Below, one piece after another: positions 9,559 to 17,467 of a stretch of 64,000 nucleotides of DNA. The stretch comes from Chitinophaga sp. CF118 (GTDB taxonomy: Bacteria; Bacteroidota; Bacteroidia; Chitinophagales; Chitinophagaceae): NCBI RefSeq assembly GCF_900112615.1, contig NZ_FOMK01000011.1, forward strand, positions 62,001 through 126,000, written 5' to 3'. Within the stretch, counting starts at the first letter, position 1. Each line of letters starts with the position of its first letter. A program made the translations under genes and the position numbers. The notes beneath the pieces are model-generated. The model did no database searches. It was not told the DNA's origin and was given only the letters and a program-made list of their open reading frames with translations.

Positions 9559-10698
9559 ATGGACTTTCAACTCACAGAAGAACACCTCATGATCCAGAAA
9601 GCGGCCAGGGATTTTGCCGTAACTGAATTATTACCCGGCGTGATTGAGCGCGATGAAAAACAACAATATCCGGCAGAACAGATCAAAAAACTCGGACAAT
9701 TAGGATTTCTGGGGATGATGGTCGATCCGAAATATGGAGGTGCCGGCCTCGATACAATCTCCTATGTATTGGCGATGGAAGAGATCTCCAAGATAGATGC
9801 TTCTACTTCCGTATGTATGAGCGTGAATAATTCACTGGTTTGCTGGGGACTGGAAACCTTTGGCTCGGAAGAGCAAAAGCAGCAGTACCTGGTACCACTG
9901 GCAAAAGGAGAGATCACCGGTGCATTCCTGCTTAGTGAGCCAGAAGCCGGTTCTGATGCTACTTCCCAGCGCACCCAGGCTGAAGATAAAGGAGACTATT
10001 ACCTGCTGAATGGTACCAAAAACTGGATCACAAACGGTAACAGTGCCAGCGTATACATCGTGATTGCACAAACCTACCCTGAAAAAGGTAGTAAAGGCAT
10101 TAATGCCCTGATAATAGAAAAGAATACTCCCGGTATCACCATAGGCGCTAAAGAGAATAAATTGGGTATCCGTGGAAGTGATACACATAGTGTCATGTTC
10201 CAGGATGTGAAAGTGCCTAAAGCAAACAGAATAGGAGAAGATGGCTTCGGATTTAAATTCGCCATGAAAACATTAGGTGGTGGCCGTATCGGCATAGCTT
10301 CGCAGGCATTGGGCATTGCCAGTGGTGCTTATGAACTGGCACTCAAATACGCCAAACAGCGTAAAGCATTCGGCAAAGAAATCAGCCAGCACCAGGCCAT
10401 CCAGTTTAAACTGGCAGATATGGCTACCCGTATAGAAGCTTCCAGGTTATTATGCTTTAAAGCGGCTATGGACAAAGATCAGCACAAAGATTATACTCTC
10501 AGCGGATCTATGGCTAAAGTATTTTCATCCGAAACAGCTATGTGGGTAACCACAGAAGCGGTACAGGTGCATGGTGGTTACGGTTATGTAAAAGAATATC
10601 ATGTAGAACGCCTGATGCGCGATGCCAAGATCACCCAGATCTATGAAGGAACCAGCGAAGTGCAGCGAATAGTGATCAGCAGATCGATTTTATCCTAA
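9559..10698 (+). CDS. Acyl-CoA dehydrogenase, short/branched-chain type
   Basis: A 379-residue flavoprotein that oxidises acyl-CoA to 2-enoyl-CoA and passes electrons to ETF. Seen: MDFQLTEEHLMIQKAARDFA at the start, FAD-binding LLSEPEAGSDA, the C-terminal signature GGYGYVKEYHVERLMRDAK, and the catalytic base Glu363 in IYEGTSEVQR, the position used by short-chain enzymes. The ATG at 9559 is chosen over an upstream one because family members begin with this sequence. It probably acts on butyryl- or branched-chain acyl-CoA; the exact chain length is inference. A strong hairpin terminator follows. Confidence 0.93.
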   Translation: MDFQLTEEHLMIQKAARDFAVTELLPGVIERDEKQQYPAEQIKKLGQLGFLGMMVDPKYGGAGLDTISYVLAMEEISKIDASTSVCMSVNNSLVCWGLETFGSEEQKQQYLVPLAKGEITGAFLLSEPEAGSDATSQRTQAEDKGDYYLLNGTKNWITNGNSASVYIVIAQTYPEKGSKGINALIIEKNTPGITIGAKENKLGIRGSDTHSVMFQDVKVPKANRIGEDGFGFKFAMKTLGGGRIGIASQALGIASGAYELALKYAKQRKAFGKEISQHQAIQFKLADMATRIEASRLLCFKAAMDKDQHKDYTLSGSMAKVFSSETAMWVTTEAVQVHGGYGYVKEYHVERLMRDAKITQIYEGTSEVQRIVISRSILS

Positions 10699-10750
10699 TT
10701 GAAAGCCATACTTTACGCGGTTTTCAATTAAACAAATAATATTTATAACT

Positions 10751-10785
10751 CAGGCTGTATCATAAGTGAGATACAGCCTGTTTTT
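10751..10785 (+). terminator. Intrinsic terminator after acyl-CoA dehydrogenase
   Basis: Perfect 11-bp stem CAGGCTGTATC / GATACAGCCTG with an 8-base loop, followed by TTTTT. Confidence 0.9.
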
Positions 10786-10872
10786 ATTCAGTTCACTGAT
10801 GAAGACAATGCACTGTTAAAGTGATCCGGAAGCGCTTTATTTATTAGTAATCCGCTTCAATTAGGTTTTTCT

Positions 10873-10880
10873 TATTTTTG
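10873..10880 (+). promoter_or_regulatory. -7 box directly ahead of the yggS start codon
   Basis: TATTTTTG fits TAnnTTTG and ends only five bases before the ATG at 10886. If used, the transcript would have almost no 5' leader. No clear -33 TTG is seen, so the prediction is moderate. Confidence 0.45.
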
Positions 10881-10885
10881 CCCCT

Positions 10886-11560
10886 ATGTCAGTCAATTTA
10901 TCTGCTTATAATAAGATCAAAGATCAGCTTAAACCTTATGGGGCAAAACTGGTAGCTGTTTCCAAAATAAAGCCTGCGGCAGATATCCAGGCATTGTATA
11001 ATGCCGGGCAACGCATTTTCGGTGAAAACTATGTACAGGAATTACAGGAAAAGCAGGCATTATTACCTGCGGATATCCAATGGCATTTTATTGGTCACCT
11101 GCAAAGCAATAAAGTAAAATACATTGCACCTTTTGTTACAATGATCCATGCAGTAGACAGTATGAAGCTGCTGGAAGAGATCAACAAACAAGCGGCCCGT
11201 CATGACCGTATCATTGAATGTCTTTTACAGGTACATATTGCAGAAGAAGAAACCAAATTCGGGCTGAGTGAAAAGGAATTGGAGCAACTGCTGGAACAAT
11301 GGAGAGATCAACAGAATAATCTCACTAATATTCGTATTGCCGGATTAATGGGCATGGCTACCAATACAGAAGACCTGCAACAGATAAGAAAAGAATTCCA
11401 TCACTTAAAGACGTTACATCAGAGCCTGAAAGCCTGCTTCTTCGCCAGCCAGGATACTTTTAATGAATTGTCTGTAGGAATGAGTGGTGACTATACCATT
11501 GCGCTGGAAGAGGGGAGTACGATGGTCAGGATTGGTAGTATGCTCTTTGGAGCCCGCTAA
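10886..11560 (+). CDS. YggS-family pyridoxal-phosphate homeostasis protein
   Basis: A 224-residue single-domain PLP-binding protein (PLPBP/YggS, fold-III alanine-racemase-like barrel). The lysine motif AKLVAVSKIKPAADI is near residue 20-34 (the Lys of VSK binds PLP), followed by FGENYVQELQEK, WHFIGHLQSNKVKYI and the phosphate-site region SVGMSGDYTIALEEGSTMVRIGS. Homologues buffer free PLP and affect amino-acid and keto-acid pools; they have no clear catalytic activity. Length is typical. It stands alone between a terminator and a repeat-rich spacer. Confidence 0.95.
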   Translation: MSVNLSAYNKIKDQLKPYGAKLVAVSKIKPAADIQALYNAGQRIFGENYVQELQEKQALLPADIQWHFIGHLQSNKVKYIAPFVTMIHAVDSMKLLEEINKQAARHDRIIECLLQVHIAEEETKFGLSEKELEQLLEQWRDQQNNLTNIRIAGLMGMATNTEDLQQIRKEFHHLKTLHQSLKACFFASQDTFNELSVGMSGDYTIALEEGSTMVRIGSMLFGAR

Positions 11561-11700
11561 TTTTTGCTATAAACTCGCTTGTTTGTTATTATTAGCCCCA
11601 GATCCGTTGCTATAATTGTCAGTTTGTTCGCTTGTTGTAAACCAGCTAATTCGTTCCTTATTCATTTTAGTAGCTTGTTCGTTCCTTATAAGCCTGAGAA
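11561..11700. repeat. Degenerate short repeats in the yggS-thioredoxin spacer
   Basis: AGCTAATTCGTTCCTTAT (11644-11661) recurs as AGCTTGTTCGTTCCTTAT (11672-11689), 28 bp apart. TTGCTATAA occurs twice (about 11564 and 11608) and TCGCTTGTT twice. The stretch looks like a decayed tandem array. No gene is visible in it. Confidence 0.45.
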
Positions 11701-11771
11701 TCATAAAACCCGTTTTGTCTTCTTTTCTAAAAAGTATTTATTATCTTTACCCTACTGATTTACTAGGTTAT

Positions 11772-13016
11772 ATGATAAATAGAATATTACTTTTGCTGAT
11801 AGCCTTTCCTGTATTCGCTTTCAGCACACAATTGGAAAAGTGGGATTTACAAAAAGGTACATGGCAGGCCCGCCTGCATCGCAAAGATGGGGCAGATATT
11901 GTCTTTAATTTTGAAGTGAAAGACAGTGCCGGCAAAAAGATCATGTATGTATTAAATGCAGAGGACCGTCTGTTGGTTGATGATGTAAAAGTGCAGGCAG
12001 ATTCCATCTTCATAAAAATGCCTTTCTTCGATTCTGAATTTAAGGCTGCTTTCAGACCAAATGGTGAGATAGGTGGCGTGTGGATCCGCCATCTGGCAGA
12101 TAACGATGTGAGTATTCCTTTTACGGCTGTATATAATGTAAAAGAACGCTTTAAACAGTATCAACCAGCAAAAAGCAATGTAACCGGGCGCTGGGCTACA
12201 AAATTTGCCTCGCCGGGCAGGGATTCCTCCTTTGCAGTAGGTGAATTCAGGCAACAGGGCAATAAGGTACATGGTACCTTCCTCACTTCTACCGGTGATT
12301 ACCGTTTTCTGGAAGGGATTGTAGATGGTGATACGCTAAAGCTCTCTACATTTGATGGCTCCCATGCCTATTACTTCACTGCTCTCGTAAATAGCAACGG
12401 TACCCTGGAAAATGGGGTATTCTATGCCGGGATAGGTGATGGTAAAGAAGGATGGACTGCCATCCACGATGAAAATGCTGCGTTGCCCGATGAAAGAACA
12501 CTGGCGACAGTAAAACCGGGTAATAACCGCCTCAATTTTTCCTTTCCGGATCTCTCAGGAAAGAAAGTAAGCATCCAGGATAAGCGTTTTGAAAATAAAG
12601 TGGTGATCATTACCCTGATGGGGTCATGGTGCCCCAACTGTATGGATGAAACAGGCTTCCTGGTAGACTGGTATAAACAACATAAGGATAGGGGAGTAGA
12701 AGTGATCGGACTGTCCTACGAGCGTACAACCGACTTTGAAAAGTCGAAAAAAAGCCTGGAAGGATTTCTGAAACGATTCAGTGTACCCTACCCCGTACTG
12801 ATTACAGGAGTAACACCAAATGACCCGCAGAAGGCTGAAAAAAGTCTGCCTCAGTTAACAGGAATCAAAGGTTTCCCGACAACTATCTTCATCGATAAAA
12901 AAGGGAATGTGCGCGAAGTACATACCGGTTTCTCCGGACCTGGTACAGGAACGCATTACGAAGACTTTAAAAAGGAATTCAATACACTGGTAGATGAACT
13001 GCTTGCAGAGAATTAG
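11772..13016 (+). CDS. Secreted TlpA-like thioredoxin-fold protein
   Basis: A 414-residue exported protein. The ATG at 11772 starts a clear signal peptide (MINRILLLLIAFPVFAFS); the upstream in-frame extension has no typical signal. Residues about 20-245 are a beta-rich domain common in Bacteroidota TlpA-like proteins. The C-terminal 150 residues are an AhpC/TSA-TlpA thioredoxin domain with the redox pair Cys287-Cys290 in GSWCPNC and cis-proline region KGFPTTIFID. It likely reduces disulfides in the periplasm; the partner is unknown. A TATCTTTA promoter-like box lies at about 11741. A strong bidirectional terminator follows. Confidence 0.88.
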   Translation: MINRILLLLIAFPVFAFSTQLEKWDLQKGTWQARLHRKDGADIVFNFEVKDSAGKKIMYVLNAEDRLLVDDVKVQADSIFIKMPFFDSEFKAAFRPNGEIGGVWIRHLADNDVSIPFTAVYNVKERFKQYQPAKSNVTGRWATKFASPGRDSSFAVGEFRQQGNKVHGTFLTSTGDYRFLEGIVDGDTLKLSTFDGSHAYYFTALVNSNGTLENGVFYAGIGDGKEGWTAIHDENAALPDERTLATVKPGNNRLNFSFPDLSGKKVSIQDKRFENKVVIITLMGSWCPNCMDETGFLVDWYKQHKDRGVEVIGLSYERTTDFEKSKKSLEGFLKRFSVPYPVLITGVTPNDPQKAEKSLPQLTGIKGFPTTIFIDKKGNVREVHTGFSGPGTGTHYEDFKKEFNTLVDELLAEN

Positions 13017-13113
13017 AAATAAAACTTACATGCATAGCTTTCAAAAATGAGCATGAAAGTCTTTAAATCCAGGCAGAAAACAGAATGATAAAATTTTCTG
13101 AAATAGTCTTTCC

Positions 13114-13158
13114 GGAATAAAAAGAGGCGGTAAAATTTTTACCGCCTCTTTTTATTCC
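13114..13158. terminator. Bidirectional terminator, 22-bp perfect arms
   Basis: GGAATAAAAAGAGGCGGTAA and its exact complement enclose one central base. The stem core is AGAGGCGG/CCGCCTCT with A- and T-tracts on both sides, so it can stop transcription from the thioredoxin gene and from the converging YtxH gene. Confidence 0.9.
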
Positions 13159-13195
13159 AGCCTGGCAATCTGTTATTAATTAACCAGAAAATTGA

Positions 13196-13498
13196 TCAAC
13201 TTGTAACTTCTTTTTTAAACTTACCATAAGATTCCAGGCTCTCATCAATCAACGTCAGTATGCGCTCCCGAACATCATTTTTTAAACCGCTTGCTTCGTT
13301 TTCAAAAATATATTTCAACTCACTTAATCCATCTGAACCTTTCCCTAATATTTTATTAATGTTGCCCTGAAACCGGTGTGCACCCCTCTTAATCTTTCTT
13401 CTTGTTTCTTCTCCACTATCCGGTGCCGTAAGAATACCTATTGCCAATCCGGTTGCAACACCTGCCAGTGCTCCATATAATATTTTTGCCGTGCTCAT
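13196..13498 (-). CDS. YtxH domain small membrane protein
   Basis: A 100-residue YtxH-family protein. It has one N-terminal glycine-rich transmembrane segment (ILYGALAGVATGLAIGILTAP) followed directly by the family signature DSGEETRRKIKR and an amphipathic helical tail. Family members are general-stress associated envelope proteins of unknown biochemical role. It lies next to another predicted membrane/stress-type gene on the same strand, separated by 117 bp. Confidence 0.85.
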   Translation of the reverse strand: MSTAKILYGALAGVATGLAIGILTAPDSGEETRRKIKRGAHRFQGNINKILGKGSDGLSELKYIFENEASGLKNDVRERILTLIDESLESYGKFKKEVTS

Positions 13499-13615
13499 AA
13501 GTAATGTTTTTTAAGGTTATACAAAAAGTAATGATCCATATGGATCTCTAATGTTTTCCAAATATTAGGCCAGAATAGCCTTTACTTTAAGGCCGGTATG
13601 ATCGGGCTGCCCATA

Positions 13616-14338
13616 TTAAATAGTAATTACACCTGTTTCCACAAAGTGTTTGAAGCTTAAAATATCCTTCTGAACCATTCTTTCAAAAGTACTGTTCAGT
13701 AGCCATGCCAGCCCTGTACCAACGTATCCCGCAGGAGGACGGTAAGTGATATTCACTTCTATTTCAGTACCACCGCCAAAAGCTTCCCTGAAGTTAACAC
13801 GACCGGCTGTTACTATTTCAGAACCAGAAGCAGAACGCCATCCTATTAGTCTACCGGGTTCATCTTTGACAATTTCAGCATTCCATTCCACACTACCTAT
13901 CCCTGAGGGACCAATTACTACCCAATGGGAATTATTGTTATCCAGTTGCTCCACGGAGGCCAGATGTTTCATAAAGAGGGGCAGGTTTTCCAGGTCTCTC
14001 CAGAAACTGTATATTTCATTCCTTGTTTTGTTAATTACCAGTTTTTTGCGGATGTTAATAGCCCTGGAGTGAGAATCTCCGGCTTTTTTACCTGCTGCGG
14101 CAGAAATCGGACAATTACCGGAAATACCCCTGTATAAGAGATAACCGCCCGTCACAAGCCTGAATAAGCTGCTGAAAGGATGTTTGTTGATGTTATTAAT
14201 AGCAGAAGTGGTTAACATAGCTCCGCTTACTATTGATGCAATACGCCCCGGTTTGCTCACATTAAGGAGGTCAGAATTTTCATATAGCGCGGTAGCGCGG
14301 GGTTCGTCGTAGCCATTGATGCCATTATATGTACTCAT
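13616..14338 (-). CDS. Membrane-anchored SRPBCC (polyketide-cyclase-like) protein
   Basis: A 240-residue protein. The N-terminal part contains a DUF2892/YgaP-like hydrophobic pair (RIASIVSGAMLTTSAINNIN, then LFRLVTGGYLLYRGISGNCP). The C-terminal about 140 residues form a START/SRPBCC domain, beginning at VINKTRNEIYSFWRDLENLP and ending in a long helix. This is the 'cyclase/dehydrase' family, which binds lipid-like ligands. The ATG at 14338 is chosen because it gives a normal start; a longer frame adds 13 residues. The proposed function, lipid handling under envelope stress, is inference from family and the YtxH neighbour. Confidence 0.8.
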   Translation of the reverse strand: MSTYNGINGYDEPRATALYENSDLLNVSKPGRIASIVSGAMLTTSAINNINKHPFSSLFRLVTGGYLLYRGISGNCPISAAAGKKAGDSHSRAINIRKKLVINKTRNEIYSFWRDLENLPLFMKHLASVEQLDNNNSHWVVIGPSGIGSVEWNAEIVKDEPGRLIGWRSASGSEIVTAGRVNFREAFGGGTEIEVNITYRPPAGYVGTGLAWLLNSTFERMVQKDILSFKHFVETGVITI

Positions 14339-14380
14339 AACATGTTTGTTTATAAATGTTCGTGTATAAAAATGCACAGT

Positions 14381-15016
14381 TTATTTGTACTCTTTAGCTA
14401 ACTGTTGGCAGATGTCATTGCCCCAGTGTGGATCCAGCGGTGTTTTGGGCTTAAAAGCAGCAAAACGTTGCGTCGTTTCCTGTACAATAGGTTCAGCCCT
14501 TTTCTTACCACCACCAAAAACAGTTGGAGTATAAAAAATTACAAGTGCTTTAATCAGGTAAGCCCTGGGATTAGAACTGTCTGCTGCTATGGCTTTATCG
14601 GCATAACTGCGGCTTTCGGATCCCAGCATTATTCCCCTCGCCTTACTTGCATTAATTCTTGCAGAGAGCCAGTAGGCCATCAGTGTCAGGGTTTCTGTGT
14701 TTTCCGGTTGTAACTGCAATGCTTTCTTTACATATGGTTCTGCATTTTCTGTTAGTGATTCTGCCTGTTCCTGCAACTGGAAAGAAGGCTGTGTGTATGC
14801 CCATCCTGTATAATACTGTAATAACCATTCATTTGGGTAGGTTTTGGTAAGGTCTTCCAGTTTGGCAATACTTTGCTTCCAGATACCAAAATTCTTTGAT
14901 GTATCCAGTTTATGCAGTTCCGTTCTAAGCGATTGCTGCCAGTTGGATGTTATATCCTGGGCAATTGAAGTAAATCCAGTCAGGGTAGCTATCAAAAAAG
15001 TAATAAGTATTCTCAT
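14381..15016 (-). CDS. Secreted TPR-like protein of unknown function
   Basis: A 211-residue protein with a signal peptide (MRILITFLIATLTGFTSIAQ) and a helical body with tetratricopeptide-like repeats (YTGWAYTQPSFQ, VKKALQLQPENTETLTLMAYWLSA, DKAIAADSSNPRAYLIKALV). It is probably a periplasmic protein-interaction module. No catalytic motif is visible. It lies 42 bp upstream of the SRPBCC gene on the same strand and may be co-transcribed. Confidence 0.7.
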   Translation of the reverse strand: MRILITFLIATLTGFTSIAQDITSNWQQSLRTELHKLDTSKNFGIWKQSIAKLEDLTKTYPNEWLLQYYTGWAYTQPSFQLQEQAESLTENAEPYVKKALQLQPENTETLTLMAYWLSARINASKARGIMLGSESRSYADKAIAADSSNPRAYLIKALVIFYTPTVFGGGKKRAEPIVQETTQRFAAFKPKTPLDPHWGNDICQQLAKEYK

Positions 15017-15113
15017 GATTGTAGCATTAAGGTTACATCAGTTAAATGTTCCCAATTACATGCCAACTATCTCAGATACAAACGCTATCTTAAAGCCATA
15101 AAACTTTAGACGT

Positions 15114-15968
15114 ATGAAAAAACTCTTCACCTGCGTTTTTCTCCTGGCAGCGCTAACTGGCATGGCACAGGAAAAGAAAATCAAGGCACAGGAAACAAAA
15201 ACCAAAGGCTGGATTCAGTTATTTAATGGCAAAGACCTGAAGAACTGGGATATCAAAATCAAAGGGCATGATCTCAATGATAATTTTGCCAATACTTTCC
15301 GCGTAGAGAACGGGTTGTTGAAAGTAAGATACGATGGGTATAAAAATTTTGATGAAAAATACGGACACATCTTTTATAAACAAAAGTTCTCTGCATACCT
15401 CATTGTAGTAGAGTATCGTTTTGTGGGCGAGCAGGTGCCGGGTGGTCCCGGATGGGCTATCCGAAATAACGGAATCATGTTGCATGGCCAATCTGCTGCC
15501 AGTATGGGGAAAGACCAGGATTTTCCTATTTCCCTGGAAGAACAATTGTTAGGTGGGAATGGCAAAGATGAACGGCCTACAGGTAATCTCTGTACTCCCG
15601 GAACTAACGTAGTGATTAATGGTAAACTGATCACAGAGCATTGTATTACTTCTACCTCAAAAACATATCATGGCGACCAGTGGGTAAAAGCATCTGCGCT
15701 TGTATTAGGCGATTCCGTGATTAAACATATTGTGTTTAAAGATACCGTACTGGTATATGAAAAGCCTCAGGTAGGCGGAGGCAGTGTTTCCAATGCAGAC
15801 CCTTCTCTGCTGCAGGATGGACGGCTGCTAAAGGAAGGCACCATTTCACTGCAGAGTGAAAGTCATCCTACAGACTTCCGGAAAGTAGCACTGTTTGATC
15901 TTTCTCCTTACATGAAGGATCCTGTGAAACTGAATGCTATCCTAAAGAAATTACAGGCAGAAAAATAA
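15114..15968 (+). CDS. Secreted DUF1080 (3-keto-disaccharide hydrolase-type) protein
   Basis: A 284-residue protein with signal peptide MKKLFTCVFLLAALTGMAQ and one DUF1080 domain, a concanavalin-like jelly roll (GWIQLFNGKDLKNWDIKIKG at the start, AIRNNGIMLHGQSA and LEEQLLGGNG in the middle). DUF1080 proteins include enzymes that cleave 3-keto-glucosides formed by sugar C3 oxidation; many members are uncharacterised. A hairpin terminator follows. It stands alone here but a second DUF1080 gene lies 2.3 kb downstream beside a dehydrogenase. Confidence 0.85.
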   Translation: MKKLFTCVFLLAALTGMAQEKKIKAQETKTKGWIQLFNGKDLKNWDIKIKGHDLNDNFANTFRVENGLLKVRYDGYKNFDEKYGHIFYKQKFSAYLIVVEYRFVGEQVPGGPGWAIRNNGIMLHGQSAASMGKDQDFPISLEEQLLGGNGKDERPTGNLCTPGTNVVINGKLITEHCITSTSKTYHGDQWVKASALVLGDSVIKHIVFKDTVLVYEKPQVGGGSVSNADPSLLQDGRLLKEGTISLQSESHPTDFRKVALFDLSPYMKDPVKLNAILKKLQAEK

Positions 15969-15969
15969 C

Positions 15970-16008
15970 TTTTTAGTGGCTGACAACTTTTTAGTCAGCC
16001 ACTAAAAA
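15970..16008. terminator. Terminator hairpin shared by DUF1080 and the small lipoprotein gene
   Basis: Perfect 15-bp stem TTTTTAGTGGCTGAC / GTCAGCCACTAAAAA with a 9-base loop. A- and T-rich flanks make it usable from both sides. Confidence 0.85.
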
Positions 16009-16018
16009 ACGGATTTCT

Positions 16019-16198
16019 TCAGTAATTTAACCCAACTACTGGTCTTTGAAAAGAAGAATCCGGAATATTAAGCTGAACAGCACCATGTGGCGGCCTGTGT
16101 GGTCTGGGTGGGCGTGGAGGACCATGACGGGGAGGTACACAATTAGCTCCTAATAACAGCATTCCGAGTAACACAGGCAAAAATCTGACTTGTATCAT
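16019..16198 (-). CDS. Small proline/histidine-rich lipoprotein
   Basis: A 59-residue predicted lipoprotein. The signal sequence ends in a lipobox-like LLLGANC. The mature part is a PPRHGPPRPPRPHRPPHG stretch followed by a short tail. The proline-, arginine- and histidine-rich segment is positively charged and could bind metal or polyanions, but no function is known. The ATG at 16198 is preferred over one six codons upstream. The coding assignment rests on the good signal peptide and codon use. Confidence 0.6.
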   Translation of the reverse strand: MIQVRFLPVLLGMLLLGANCVPPRHGPPRPPRPHRPPHGAVQLNIPDSSFQRPVVGLNY

Positions 16199-16246
16199 GT
16201 TGCTTGTTTTTAACATGACTATATAAACAAAGCCTGTGCCGCTAAA

Positions 16247-16960
16247 TTATTTACTCCCGTAGTTCGAGATTTCTATCAGCTTTTTCACATCCTCTACAAA
16301 AATCTTCCGCCCATGAGTATGCAGAATTCCTGATAATTTGAATTCTTTCAGGAATCTTACTACATTTTCTTTCGCGGTACCTACCATATTGGCCAGGTCA
16401 CTCCGGGAAATATTGATGGTGATGTCTTCCCCTTCCAGTGTTTCTTCCTTAAATTTCTCTCTTAATACAATCAGCATAATAGCCAGTCGTTCCCGGACAG
16501 AGCGCTGGGCGAAAACGGAAATACTATTTGTGAGTACTGCAAATTCATGGCTCAGATTCTTTAACAACCTTTGAGAAAGTACTTTAGAAATTTCAAGTGT
16601 TTCGAGAAAATCTTCTTTGGGGATAAAAGCGATCACACTTTCTTCTATAGTAGCTGCAGAGTCCGGATATCTTTCCTCTGAAAGAATTGCATGATATCCG
16701 AGCAATTCTCCTGTATTTGCGACGTAAACAATATGCTCTTTGTTCTCATGATCTACCTTATATTTCTTTACTTTGCCTTTTTTTATAAAAAAAATGCCTG
16801 ATGGTACAGCCCCTTCTCTGAAAAGAACATCTCCTTTTTCGTATCGTTGTTCTGTCATATTGGCGCATAAATGCTCAAATTCTTCGGCAGGAAGCCCGTT
16901 TAATACCGATTCTGACTTAAAATTCCACTTATCGATAGGGAAAAGCCCGGTTAAACTCAT
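16247..16960 (-). CDS. Crp/Fnr-family transcriptional regulator
   Basis: A 237-residue regulator: N-terminal cyclic-nucleotide-binding-type beta barrel (about residues 20-140), a long dimer helix, and a C-terminal winged helix-turn-helix (about 175-225) with recognition region SRSDLANMVGTAKENVVRFL. Only one cysteine (Cys32) is present, so it cannot hold the four-cysteine iron-sulfur cluster of classical FNR; the signal may be NO, redox, or a nucleotide. The recognition helix keeps the Glu and Arg of the FNR/CRP ExxxR pattern. It is divergent from a GcvH-like gene, with two FNR-type palindromes in the 98-bp spacer, suggesting local control and autoregulation. Confidence 0.92.
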   Translation of the reverse strand: MSLTGLFPIDKWNFKSESVLNGLPAEEFEHLCANMTEQRYEKGDVLFREGAVPSGIFFIKKGKVKKYKVDHENKEHIVYVANTGELLGYHAILSEERYPDSAATIEESVIAFIPKEDFLETLEISKVLSQRLLKNLSHEFAVLTNSISVFAQRSVRERLAIMLIVLREKFKEETLEGEDITINISRSDLANMVGTAKENVVRFLKEFKLSGILHTHGRKIFVEDVKKLIEISNYGSK

Positions 16961-16988
16961 ATTATAATTAATTTATTAGCGAACAGAA

Positions 16989-17002
16989 TTGATATATATC
17001 AA
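16989..17002. promoter_or_regulatory. FNR-type operator, perfect palindrome (site 1)
   Basis: TTGATATATATCAA matches the TTGAT-N4-ATCAA consensus exactly. It is the core of the 18-bp perfect palindrome AATTGATATATATCAATT (16987-17004), located in the spacer between the Crp/Fnr gene and the GcvH-like gene. Confidence 0.75.
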
Positions 17003-17010
17003 TTATTAGA

Positions 17011-17024
17011 TTGACAGGTTTCAA
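17011..17024. promoter_or_regulatory. FNR-type operator, imperfect (site 2)
   Basis: TTGACAGGTTTCAA matches TTGAT-N4-ATCAA at 8 of 10 fixed positions. Its centre is 22 bp from site 1, about two helical turns, and about 41 bp before the start codon region of the GcvH-like gene, as expected for a class-II activator site if transcription starts at or next to the ATG. Confidence 0.55.
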
Positions 17025-17046
17025 CGCATAGTTGCCAGACTAAAGT

Positions 17047-17054
17047 TACCTTTG
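17047..17054 (+). promoter_or_regulatory. -7 box of the GcvH-like gene
   Basis: TACCTTTG fits TAnnTTTG. It ends four bases before the ATG at 17059. No TTG -33 element is found at the right distance, which is typical for activator-dependent promoters. Confidence 0.5.
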
Positions 17055-17058
17055 CAGA

Positions 17059-17463
17059 ATGAATATGTCAACTATTTCCAGACCACGCATCCATTTTACC
17101 AAAGATCATGAGTGGATCGACTTTAATGGTACTGTTGGTTTTATCGGTCTTTCGGCCTTTAAATTAGCAGGAGTAAAAAAGATTGATAGTATTAAATGGT
17201 TCAATAACAAGGGGTCCATCGAAAAGGGTACCTTGATTGCAAACCTTTATTCAGGGAGTGAGATTATCCCGGTGAATGCTCCGGTGAAATGCAAATTTCT
17301 CGGACCTAACATCAGATTGAACGGTAATCTGGATTTAATTCTGGAAAGCCCGCAGGACCGTGGATGGATATTTTTTATCACTCCTTCAAAATTTCAGGAT
17401 AGAGAAGGTCTTCTCCAACCAGAAGATTATCAGAAATTAATTCGTGTTCCGGTAGCCGGCTAA
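17059..17463 (+). CDS. GcvH-like protein lacking the lipoyl lysine
   Basis: A 134-residue homologue of glycine cleavage H protein. The fold markers are clear: FTKDHEWIDF near the start, TVGFIGLSAFKLAG, and RGWIFFITPSKFQD near the end. At the lipoylation hairpin, where H proteins have ESVKA, this protein reads LYSGSEIIPVNAPV; aligning on the following xPV places Ser67 where the lipoyl-lysine should be. It therefore cannot carry lipoate at the usual site and is not a working glycine-cleavage carrier. No gcvT or gcvP is nearby. A methyltransferase gene follows 4 bp later, and an Fnr-type regulator is divergent. A second ATG two codons downstream is also possible. Confidence 0.8.
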   Translation: MNMSTISRPRIHFTKDHEWIDFNGTVGFIGLSAFKLAGVKKIDSIKWFNNKGSIEKGTLIANLYSGSEIIPVNAPVKCKFLGPNIRLNGNLDLILESPQDRGWIFFITPSKFQDREGLLQPEDYQKLIRVPVAG

Positions 17464-17467
17464 AAGC

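Noticed and set aside
16247..16960. Oxygen-sensing FNR with a 4Fe-4S cluster
   Set aside because: Only one cysteine is present, so the cluster cannot form; called a Crp/Fnr-family regulator of unknown signal.
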